DNA of 64,000 bases from NCBI GenBank assembly GCA_964017065.1, contig OZ024786.1:3883781-3947780 (forward strand), given 5' to 3'. Both the position numbers and the translations under genes were made by a program. The DNA comes from Haliclona indistincta. Lineage: Eukaryota; Porifera; Demospongiae; Haplosclerida; Chalinidae. Positions 41,703 to 52,029 of the stretch are shown here, piece after piece. Under the pieces are notes generated by a model that had not been told where the DNA came from, searched no databases, and saw nothing but the letters and a program-made list of their open reading frames with translations. The stretch's first letter is position 1. Each line of letters opens with the position of its first letter.

Positions 41703-44700
41703 CAATGCAGTCAGCAGGGTTGAGAGTGGTGCGTTCTCCGGATTTTTACATCCGATCTCCACCTGGTAACAGCCTGGCCTTCATAAATTTTGCTTATGAG
41801 ACTGCCTCGTTATTTTTATTAGATAGTGGTACAAAAGTCCTAATGCACGAAATATCAGATTTTGCAAATTTTGGTTTCTTTTTGAATTGGCTGACATCAC
41901 ATGACTGTACTTTCTATTTGAAAGATAGCAATGGAAAGGTCTTATAATTATTACATACAAAGATTGTCAGTTTCTAATTTTGCTCTTTAGATATGTACTG
42001 TTCAGGTGTCATTCATGACGGACGTCATTCCATGCCCCACGGTTGCTGGAATCGAGGAGGGTTATGGGTCGTGGCTTCGAAGAGGATGTGCAAAGTGCTC
42101 TGCTGCATTGAAGGAGTCGGAGTTATTAGAAGGCAGACCTGGTAGACTGGGGAGCGATTAGGGAGGGAAGGCGTCCACAATACAGGGTATTCATTCAATT
42201 GTTTGTTGCATGCATAACAATACTGGCATTTGCCTTTACAGCAAACCGCCACTGTTTTCTTTACTGAAATACTGTCAAGCTTATTTTTGTGTATAATTTA
42301 GTATGTGTGTATGCATACCAGCTAGGAGCACATCAATCCTTCGAATCAGAATAAGGACTAAGCATTAATATGCCTCGGTGGGCAGAGCCACAGAGGCATA
42401 CTGTAGTCAGTTCTGTCATTTCCATGCATTCCAGCGTATTCGCGCAAATGCTGCAGCTGGAAATAGACCAGTTGCACATAAGCTAAACTATTTTAATGAT
42501 ATTATGCAGATTGAACATGACGTCACGTCCGTACTACTTCCAGGCAGCCATTTTGTACAATTTTGTATGGCGTTGCCGTTCATTGAGAAAAGATACTTTT
42601 TCGAAACTTTGCGGGCAGCTAGAACTTGGTACATGTGCAAGATCTAACTATGCAATGCGAAACTACCACCATCGGTCCGTGCAGCACAGCAAACAGTGAG
42701 ACGATCGGTGGAGGTGCGGTCGAGAACGAGCCGCTACTGTACAGCTGGGTAGACCAATAGTGACCAACTGTTTTTGCCGAAGAATACTGCTCTATTTGGC
42801 AGCGATAAGGACCAACCAGCCAACTGTTATTGTTTCCCAAGCTATCCAGTGGGCGTCCAACACTACCACTGGTCGAGCTGCACTAGTACCCGATGTCTTG
42901 CTCCTGTACAGTAGCGGCTCGTTCTCAACCGCACCTCCACCGATCGTCTCGCTGTTTGTTGTGCTGCACGGACCGATGGTGGTAGTTTTGCATTGCATAG
43001 TTAGATCTTGCACATGTGCCAAGTTCTAGCTGCCCGCGAAGTTTGGAAAAAATATTTTTCCTCAATGAACGCCATACAAGATCGTACAAAATGGCTGCCT
43101 GGAAGTATTACAGAAGTGAATTTACTTGCAATTATCAATTCCTCGGCTCTTACATGAAGCTGGTCTATTGGTTCATATGTATAAAGCGACACTATGAATA
43201 TTGAAGATTTGAAATATGCTAAAATTTTGATCCCTAGTTATAGCATAATTTGCTTATTTTGACGGCCATTGCTGGCTCTCTGGGCACCAAGCGCAAAACT
43301 GTCTACAGTAAGCTCCAAGGCAATTTGTAGTCACGATTTGTACTGCTAGACAGTTGCAACATGTGGTTGACTATCACAACATGGTGGTTTGAATTGGCAT
43401 TAGTGCTATTATGTGTGTGTGTAAATGCTACAGATCAGGCATTGCAAAGAGTTCTGCCTGATAGTTTGACAATGAGCATCAGTTTGAGATTGCAAACAGT
43501 TTGACAATGACTATCAATGCATGCATGTTTGCTGCTGTTACTGCATGCTCTGTGCATCTTCACTGAGGCATCTGCACCTTGGTGCTTCATTATACTTGTG
43601 ATTATGTCACACACATAGCTGTTTTTTTTTGTCCTAGAGAATGGCCTTTGTGATACAATGTACAGTAAAGTCAATACCACTTTGTATCATGCTTGTCAAC
43701 CTTTATTGCTGATCACGGCAAATCTGAAAACTACCCATAAAATACAGTGTGGAAAATCACGTAGGACATTATCATTGCCGATCGGCAATGATATGTAGGG
43801 ATGACCTCGAATTAAGATGGCGGCTACTCATGTTGAAAATGGGTTTTCGCACATATCTCTATTATTATACATCTATACTGCATTTTAACTATCTCTAAGT
43901 GACTCTGAAGTGTAAGCGCTTGTAGGACGTCTATTAAAGTCGCCGGGACTGCTTGCTTGACGACGAAAATCAAGACAGAGAGAATTTGCAGATCTTCGCT
44001 GTTATAGCGTTTCTCGAGATTCTAGACATCTAGGATTGATCAGGCGATTGTTCTGAGCCAGAAAATACCTTTGGCGAAGCTGGCAGACGTTTCTAAAGTG
44101 GTAAACTGAAATCGCCGCCCACGCGAATTGTTCATCTTCTTTCTTCTTCTTCTTCTTCTTCTTCTTCTTCTTCTTTGACAAGCATAGCGCTGTCATGAGT
44201 GAACGAATCACTACCAAACCTGCACCATCGCATGTGTATATATCAGGGTTAGTGCACTTACTTCTTAGATAGGCATCAAACACTACTAGAAGCGAGTAAT
44301 CCTTGAAAAACATGGTTTTTGGACCGTTTTGGACTAGCGACTTCATTAATTAACCCTCTTGTCGCTTCTTATCATTAACTCCGCCCACATCGGGTTTGCA
44401 GCTATCTCGCTACTGCGTTTTGTCTCTGCTCTGGACGCTTCAGCGCGCAAGCCAGAGGTATGAAAATGTGTCTAAACCAGTACTATACCCTAAATAACAC
44501 TGATCTGTTCATTAACGCTTCAGATGGCGGGTTAAAGCTGAATTACACAGACGTGAACAACTGAGTATTCTAGCCTGCTTACCGGCAGCAAGATTCTACG
44601 CACAGTAAGGTTCCTACACTACGCAGCGTAAGTTGCAAAGGACTAGAAGCCTCTGTGAGTGTGATATTGACATCAACAAGATTCTACTAGGCGTGCTCCT

Positions 44701-46598
44701 ACTATTTAGGCTCGCAGCATCATGAATTGCCAGTACTAGTGCTAGTCTCTTCTTCATCCATTACAATACTAACAAGTATCATGTTGTCAAATCATACCTG
44801 GACTTGACATTATGCTGTCTGCGTCCTCGACCTCTTTAACTATTTTAAACCTTTCAATGAATGATTATTTTTGTGATTGGTAATATTAAACATTTAAACC
44901 ACACTCCTTACTCTCAAGAGGCTGTGCACGTTCACATCTCTGCTAGACTAGTATCTATATACTCCTCACAGATATGTAATAATGAAATAACATCTAACAT
45001 AGAATACTACTAATAAGTTCAAACTGATAGTGATCAAAAAAGTAACAGGAACAAGTAAAGTAAAAAATTTTAATAAAAAACTGAAAAGTGTAGGGATGAC
45101 TCTTAAAAAAGGAAAGGAACAAGATGGGATGATGCTTGCAAAAGTAAAGGAACAAGATGGAATAATGCTTGCAAATGTAAAAGTCCCAAGTATCCCTACA
45201 TCAGCGGCTTGAAGGAGGACGCAGTCCGATGGAGTAATTGACGGTTGTGAATAACTAGAGGTATCTGTGTTTGGAGGACGCAGTCCGATGAAGTAATTGA
45301 CGGTTGTATATAACTAGAGGTATCTGTGTTTAGGAGGACGCAGTCCGATGAAGTAGTTGACAGTTTTAAATAAGCTGCAGGTAGCTGTGTTTGGAGGACG
45401 CAGTCCGATGAAGTATTTGACGGTTATAAAAGGTATAGGAAGAGGATTCCGCATTTGTCAGTAGCACGTCGTCGCAGCAAGCCGCTGATGTAGGGATACT
45501 TGGGACTTTTACATTTGCAAGCATTATTCCATCTTGTTCCTTTACTTTTGCAAGCATCATCCCATCTTGTTCCTTTCCTTTTTTAAGAGTCATCCCTACA
45601 CTTTTCAGTTTTTTATTAAAATTTTTTACTTTACTTTTAGATTATACATCACGTTATGAATTTTTGCTCGTGTGATTTTCCCGAGTGTTTGTGATGGGGT
45701 ATATCGAAGCACGATACTCTCTGTCTTATTATTAATTTTATTCTTGATATGGGGCAACCGTTTTGACAAAATTATAAAACAATAAGCTGGTTTCTATGTA
45801 CACAGTGATAGTGTAACTTGTATTCTTGATAAATTGTTTACTTTAGATTTTGTCTTACACTTAGCCTGATCAGTTTGCTGAGATTTGCAGCCAAGGAAGG
45901 AGAGCTGTGAATGGATCTTTTAAAAATGGGAGAGTTAAGAATCTAGTACATGCTATGATAGATAGTGTCAGAACGAATGGGTTGTGTGGTGCTCATCGAG
46001 ATGCTACTACTATGTAAAGCAACATTGTCGGTATTGTATGCGTTTATACTAGTGTTTTTTTTTTTCAGTGATATGCCCAGTTCTTCTGGAGAAGGGATCT
46101 CTGTGAGATTGTATGACTCTAGTGGCAAACAAGCCCTTTTTGATTTGAAAGTAAGTTTACTTGCATTCTATCTGTAGACCATCGCACTGTCTAAGAAGCA
46201 TACAGCAGGCTTTTGTTTGCCCAAATTTGTGATTTTGTTCTAAAGGGCTTTTTTGAAAACCTTGAAATAAGCCACACATCCAGTACTTCATTATAGAAAA
46301 CAAACTAAAAGTATACTGAATAAAAAAATCCACTAATGTTATGTTATCTTAGGTCTATTTTTGGCTACAAAAATATTTTTTCGTTGCGGAGATACATGGG
46401 CGATATGTCTTTACTAAACTACAATATGAAAATTTACACACAATATGTGCAATCTACTGTACAATATCATTATGCTGACTTTGTGCATCATTAGTAGGTA
46501 TAGCAATTTCATTATAATGTGATTTGTTATTGCAGGGTTATTCTGACATTGTTGTAAACTTGCATTCTGTTGAAAATGTGGCTGTCCTGTCAGCAGAA
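41703..46598 (+). CDS. Unrecognised gene, at least five exons
   Basis: Exons with good borders: 41,703-41,938 (after TTTTTACCTCAG), 41,991-42,141 (after GCTCTTTAG), about 45,896-46,013, 46,069-46,150 (after T11 CAG; donor GTAAGT) and 46,536-46,598 (after TTATTGCAG; donor GTAAGA). The frames join from ATG 41705: MQSAGLRVVRSPDFYIRSPP, LNWLTSHDCTFYLKDSNGKI, CTVQVSFMTDVIPCPTVAGI, RAVNGSFKNGRVKNLVHAMI, DMPSSSGEGISVRLYDSSGK, GYSDIVVNLHSVENVAVLSA. Beta-rich character, no membrane segment, no motif I can name. The 3.7-kb second intron contains two transposable elements. The gene continues beyond 46,598 but no later exon was found. If exon 2 is not spliced it ends at a TAG at 42,159. Copy at 58,950-63,845. 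Confidence 0.5.
42370..43597. mobile_element. ATGCCTCGGTGG element, long copy with a 207-bp-arm hairpin
   Basis: The left tip ATGCCTCGGTGG (42,370) pairs with CACTGAGGCAT (43,561-43,571), followed by the shared CTGCACC...GGTGCTTCATT. Nested within, 42,538-42,744 is the reverse complement of 42,904-43,105 at about 93-95 percent by eye, around a loop of about 160 bases: a second, large foldback. It lies in the second intron of the unrecognised gene. Copy at 59,617-60,844. Confidence 0.8.
43598..45052. other. Intronic spacer with simple repeats
   Basis: ATCATTGCCGATCGGCAATGAT (about 43,779-43,800) is a perfect 22-base palindrome. A CTT microsatellite lies at about 44,138-44,175. No exon recognised; the frame 44,002-44,346 is driven by the microsatellite (poly-lysine). 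Confidence 0.5.
45053..45636. mobile_element. 584-bp element: 158-bp perfect inverted repeat around a 59/60-bp minisatellite
   Basis: Bases 45,053-45,210 and 45,479-45,636 are reverse complements with no mismatch seen by eye. Between them 3.7 tandem units start GGAGGACGCAGTCCGATG at about 45,213, 45,272, 45,332 and 45,392. Each arm also holds an internal 39-bp repeat (GGAACAAGATGG...ATGCTTGCAAA twice). The short lysine-rich frames in each arm (KEQDGMMLAK, KEQDGIMLAN) follow from that repeat. Copy at 62,300-62,883. Confidence 0.85.
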
Positions 46599-46740
46599 GT
46601 AAGACAATGCATGTGTTGGATAACATATGAATGTGTTTGCCACTTACAGCTGATTGCAGCAAACTTGACTTAAGGGGGTGGTGCATGATTTTATGGGGGA
46701 CTTTGATGTGCTGCATCTTGTTTTCTGCTTAGCATAATTA

Positions 46741-47417
46741 TGTGACCAGCTATGCGAAAAGGGACCATATCCCGCAATTTGATGTTTTGAGAAATGAGCG
46801 AAAATGTGCAGCTAACCGGACTTTAGCTGAGCTGAGATTTGCTTAGTTTCATAAACTTGAATCCTTTGCCCATCGTTTTGCGCAATAGCGACGCTCATAC
46901 GCGCCTTCGTTTCTCCAGGGCAAGCGTTTGCCTTCAGCCACTAGAGCCCCCATCGTAACCAATAAACGGAGGCGTGGCAATGATGGCGCCAGTGTTGCTA
47001 TGGCGATGACAAACGACGAGCTAGCTGTACGTCACTAGAACGCACAACCGAGTCAAGAAACTTTGTATAGGAGCTGGGCTAGGCTTAGTCTAAACACAGA
47101 GCGAAAACGAGCACACAATATGAAAATGAGTGTTCACTGATTGTGTATGGGCGTGTACAAAAATTTTGCATAAACGGAGTTGCGTGTAGTATACGGAATT
47201 GCACGTTCAGCATTCAATGCTGTATTGAAACGCGGTTTTCTCAAAATTTTGCTTTGATAATAGCGTTTCTGTTGCGCGTTATAACTTGGCAACAGGACAA
47301 CGCATAGCTAAGCCAAAAGTACCATTGTATTCAGCATTGAATGTGCAATTTAGCACTGGTATTATCTCAATTTTGATAAAATGCTGGATATGGTCCCCTT
47401 TCCCATAGCAGGTCACA
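46741..47417. mobile_element. 677-bp non-autonomous element, TA-flanked, 32-bp imperfect TIRs
   Basis: The left end TGTGACCAGCTATGCGAAAA and right end (reverse strand TGTGACCTGCTATGGGAAAG) continue to GGGACCATATCC on both. TA dinucleotides sit directly outside both ends, as for Tc1/mariner-type insertion. There is no coding frame. Inner inverted words (GCATTCAATGCTG and CAGCATTGAATG) occur too. Copy 2 is cut by the window end at 64,000. Confidence 0.75.
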
Positions 47418-47524
47418 TATTATATGCACAAAAGTGATTAGACCTAGTCTAACACTACCTGCCGTGCAACTATGGCGAGCTGGTGACGCTTGCTGGTGCG
47501 CACAAAGGACCTCGCTTCTGCTAC

Positions 47525-47801
47525 ATGGTTTGTACACGTTTTCTCGACTTCTGAGCTAGAGATCGACGCGCTGTAAACGCAGTACTATTCAGTACCATCT
47601 TACGCAGAAACGTATAGAGCGATTTGTCGATATTCGTTCGCGAAGGTAGCAAAGCAGCGTTCGTTCACTACAAAAAACTACGCTGTAAAAAAAGTAGGCG
47701 CTATTACGAAAATTCGCCGTGCGCAAGATGCTACTGAATAGCACTGCGTTTATAGCGCGTCTATCTCTAGCTCAGAAGTCGAGAAAACGTGTACAAACCA
47801 T
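47525..47801. mobile_element. 277-bp foldback element with about 73-bp arms
   Basis: ATGGTTTGTACACGTTTTCT to about 47,597 is the reverse complement of about 47,728-47,801 with a handful of mismatches. No coding frame. It lies in the part of unit 1 whose second copy would fall beyond the window. Confidence 0.8.
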
Positions 47802-48234
47802 CCGTGTATTATTTCTGCATGGGAGATCGGTTTGTTTATAAATAGTTATTCAACCACAAGAATGTAACTATGAATAATTTGAATATTAAGTCCTTGCACT
47901 GCTACCTTAAGGTGGCGGGTAACAGGTGTTAATGAATTCATGACTTTGGCCAAGTAGCTATATTTTCTAGCCATGGGTACTCGTGCAGATAGAGCTGCTG
48001 CTTGCAGTTTGCTTGCCTATAGATAGGCATCTAATGTAGCAAATTTCAGCAACGCAGTGTTAGCCATCGCGGAGCTACGAGCTCGCCCTGTGAAACTAAG
48101 CACGATCGATTGTAAATAATTTTTCTTTAGTTGTGTGAAAGTTACGAAGCTAAAACTGCTCAAGCAAGCTCATGTGCCATTTGTGCAGGTTTTGTAGCGA
48201 TCGATTCGCCGAGTGCTGCTCGTACGCGATATTA
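47802..48234. other. End of tandem unit 1, non-coding
   Basis: No gene seen. It contains a near copy of the 21,936 element tip (GGTGGCGGGTAACAGGTGTT at about 47,912) without a visible partner. It ends CGATATTA immediately before the start of unit 2. Confidence 0.5.
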
Positions 48235-48554
48235 CACAGGGCGATAAATTCAGTGAACAAACAACTGATAGTGTTTTGGTGCTGATTTTAGAGCACTGTA
48301 AGATGCATAACAGGCGCACTTTTTGACGACACACATAATACGCACACAGACGAAAGCAACGCATAACCCTCCCGCATACTGCGCACGGGTAACAAATTAA
48401 ACTCACCTTGTGTACCGAAGTTAGGCTCATGGCTGAGCCATGCATAGTAGATAGTAACCACGCGCCATTTTCATTCTAGATCACGTGCGCTTGCATATAT
48501 GCCACACCTTGCCAACGCTCCTTAACAACAGCGCGGCCCGCGCTTCACGCGCTG

Positions 48555-48688
48555 TAGCCTCGTACCCAGGCCCAACCCCTTTTTTGAAGGGGAATTGGGG
48601 AAGGGGAAGGGGAACATGTTACCCTTCCCCTTTTTAGAAGGGGAACATTCCCCTTCTAAAAAGGGGGTTGGGCCTGGGTACGAGGCTA
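48555..48688. mobile_element. 134-bp hairpin MITE, copy 2
   Basis: Same element and same 9-bp CACGCGCTG flanks as at 31,308-31,441; duplicated with the 17-kb unit, not a separate insertion. Confidence 0.85.
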
Positions 48689-50980
48689 CACGCGCTGAGG
48701 CCTATGGCGGTACACCTCCTGCTAACACCATCTAGCAACTGCGCGGCCCGCGCCAAACATTAGTTTAGCAACGCCCAAAATGGCGACTACACCGATAAAA
48801 AGAATTAAGTTTTACTCGAAATTTTTCTATGGGACACCCCATTTTTAAGGTGAATACGACATCATCATTTGCAGTTCTTTCCAAAAATGACAAAAAATAA
48901 GAAAAGTGGTGATCAACATCTGGGGGCTTAATAAACTTCAAGTACTTGCAAGTACATTAAGTATTCAAGTACATTGGTATAGTATTTAAGTACAAGTACA
49001 AGTACATCCATAAAACTGATTATAGGACTTAAGTATAAGTACAAGTATGGCAAAATTGTACTTAAGTGTACTTAAGTACAAGTACCAATGTACTTGGCCC
49101 CAACCCTGGTCTGCTCACTCTTGTACTACTTTACATATTCAAATGCCGTACAGATGCAAACAAGCACAAATACAAACACAAGAGCTCGATGTCACCAGAT
49201 TGTTTACGGTTGCCGGCATCAGCACAATAGAGCTCGTGAACTGAGAAATACGGAAATATATGGGAAGTAGCAGCCTACATCTCGATTGGAACTTCTATGG
49301 GGATCTTCGGACTCGCGCAAATGTTTCCTTATTGCATCAAGTATATGCTGGACAGAGCTAAAAGCTAGCCCTATGCATAGTTAGCAGGTACCAAATGTTG
49401 TATCTGAGCGTGAGCATTCAGCCTTTTGTGTATCGTCAATACTAAATGTATTACGGATTTAATCCAAATGGCTGTCAAAAACGACATGACGTCAACGCTC
49501 CGCCTACTGCAACCCCTCTATACAGCATCATTAACATGGCATATTAACAGAAGCTGTTTGGCACGATAAAACGTTTCACAAACTAGAGTTCTAATGAACA
49601 CATACCCGTGCGCACCACGTTAGTATTGCTATAATAAGTGCTGGAGGTTGGGCAATAAACACACCCACAATGCTGTAAAGTAGGACCTTCAGGTATTAGA
49701 AAGCCATCGATTATCCGCTCGAGCAAGACTATCCAGCACTGAAAGTGTCTTCACAGGGCGATAAATTCAGTGAACAAACAACTGATAGTGTTTTGGTGCT
49801 GATTTTCGAGCAGTAACATGCATAACATAACAATGGCACTTTAGTGCGTATTAAACCACGGGCGGCAACTTTGATACACCCACGCAACGGGATATAAACA
49901 GTATATAGGCCGATGAATCATGCTATATGAGATATAATTCGTACTGAGATTCATGCGCTACTAGTCGTCCGCCATTTTGTTTTATTTACTGAGCATGCAC
50001 AGTATGTCAGCACATGCTCAGCATGAAAATATGGTGGCGATTTGGAGCAGCTAGGGATCCGATTCCATCTCTCTGCTGTGGTGTCTACAGGCGTTGTACT
50101 CCTTTAGTTAGCGTTTCGGTAGCAGTAGTTTCAGTTTAGATGCCTTAATTTTGTTGAAGCCACCTATCGCCAGTGTAAGGCTTGCTCGAAGACGCGAATG
50201 TCGATTTCAGTTGTCTTGCTCGAGGTGTGCTAGTACTGAGAGGAACAATCTAAGGTTTGTGGTGATTGTCTAGACGTAGGAACCGTTTGTGGTGATTGTC
50301 TAGACGTAGGAACCGACCGAGCATTGCCAGGTCAGCGTGTGCTTCTACGTCGTCCTGCAGACGACTAGACGAGAGCGAGAGACCACCGTGGCACTGCATA
50401 TCGGTCCTTTAGTAAGTCCGGTGCTTCGTGCCTCTAAAAGCAGGAAAAAACAATTTGCAACTTGATGTTCACTCATATTCTTGTCCAGAGGTGTATATAT
50501 ACGTATATTATACACCTGTCAGCTGTATATACACCTGTCAGCAGGTGCATATACGAAATATACAACCTGTTGTCTAAATCAAAATGTATGGGGTATGAAT
50601 ATCATTATGGTTTATAACTGCAATAATTGTCCAGTATATAAATAAAGGTAGATTATTCAAGTGATGGTCTATTTGCAAATAAAATTGTTCACAATTGGAC
50701 CAACGTACTACAGACTCATTGAAATAAGTATTATTATCGGTAAGATATCAAAAAAATAAACAAGATACCAGTGAGATAAAGCAAGAATTATCGATGATAC
50801 TATAGAGGGACACTGTTGTTTGAATGCGGATGGTGTTAGCCTTGGCTTGGGACATCTGTGCAATAATCTAAATGAGTGATAAGTGTGCAAAGTGTACAAT
50901 TGCTAATGTGAAGTTTTGTGCGTCTGTTGCAGGAAGAAACTCAGTGAACTCTTCACAATTTTAAAGCCTGTACTCATTGC

Positions 50981-52029
50981 TCAAACATAGTAAAACACTG
51001 AGTATTTTGATAGCCGATATACGTCTGTACTGCGAGTGACTCGAAGTGCTCCAGTCAGCCAATTTCGGATCACGAACGTGGCATTCTGTGAAAAAAATCC
51101 ACGGATATGCCAGCACCCATCAGAGGTAGTGACTGCTCGCTTCCAGCTCCCAAGTTGTGTACTTGGTAGTGCCTGCATCTCCTCCTTTCCTATCTCACAT
51201 ACCTCGTCCAACATTTCAGTGATGTGTGGGTATGCCTCTTCGATGATGCGATGAAACATCGTATTAGAAGTGGTGCTCATGCCTAGATAACGCCCAAATA
51301 GCTTGTGATAGCCAGCAAAGCCAATTCCAGATGCAAAAGCAGCGAGCCTCAAAGCATACGAAACAACATTTCGTCGACGCTCACTTACAGAAAAACTCGA
51401 ACTTGAAAATTGGTGTTGTATGCCACACATCGAACAGGCAATGTTCACCACAGCTGACCCACCACGTCCACTTAGAGAATATGCAGTTGCTACAAGGCGG
51501 CCTGTATGAAAACCAAACAGCTGTATACCTATAGTGCTACATTACTATGCAATTACCTCTGCAGAATGGTGTTGAACATCTCTGAACAGCACTTAGGGAG
51601 TCTAGAAGAGGCTGTATTTGAGACAGCTGACCAACAAAGAGAGAATTTGGAAGTTCAATCTGCTCTACAGTGCTTTGTAGTAAATGATAATAAACCATCC
51701 TATTCATAACAAAATAATTCTTACACATCAGTGCGAGGTGGCATCTTCAAAGGAGATATCTCAAACTCTGTTGATTCACATCCACTTTCGGTAGTCGTTC
51801 CTCCACTTTCAATAGCTGTCTGCACATCACGATCACTGGCCAAATCCCGCAATTGTAAAGCCCGCTGTACTTCTACACTTGATTTGTACTTAGTTCCCTT
51901 GTCATCGTACCAGACGGTAAATCTGCTACTCTTTTTCTCTTGTCGCCAGCCTGGTGGAAGGTCTTCAGGTGATATGCGAAACCGAGACGCATAGCCCAAG
52001 CCACGCAGCTGGTGTAGGCGACCTGCCAT
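50981..52029 (-). CDS. MBD-like + Mutator-like transposase gene, copy 2
   Basis: Identical in predicted sequence and splice sites to 33,734-34,782: exons 52,029-51,725, 51,672-51,557 and 51,501-50,981. See the first copy for domains. No change that would separate the copies in function is visible. Confidence 0.7.

Larger units (their letters stand above)
30988..48234 (+). repeat. 17,247-bp tandem unit, copy 1
   Basis: From CACAGGGCGATAAATTC at 30,988, the sequence recurs at 48,235 with a constant offset of 17,247. The offset holds at every anchor compared, through single-base runs and CTT microsatellites, and paired reading frames have the same translations. The base before the junction differs (T at 30,987, A at 48,234), which fixes the boundary. 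The boundary lies inside repeat A. Confidence 0.95.

Noticed and set aside
41273..41947. A long plus-strand frame starting within the 195-bp repeats and running into the exon at 41,703
   Set aside because: The repeat part has the same peptide twice only because of the DNA repeat, and a good splice acceptor lies at 41,702, so only the later part is likely coding.
44002..44346. Minus-strand 114-codon frame with a poly-lysine run
   Set aside because: The lysine run is a CTT microsatellite; the flanks show no coding pattern.
45030..45593. Lysine-rich frames in the two arms of the 584-bp element
   Set aside because: Both are the same DNA read from an inverted repeat and stem from an internal 39-bp repeat; no evidence of a real protein.
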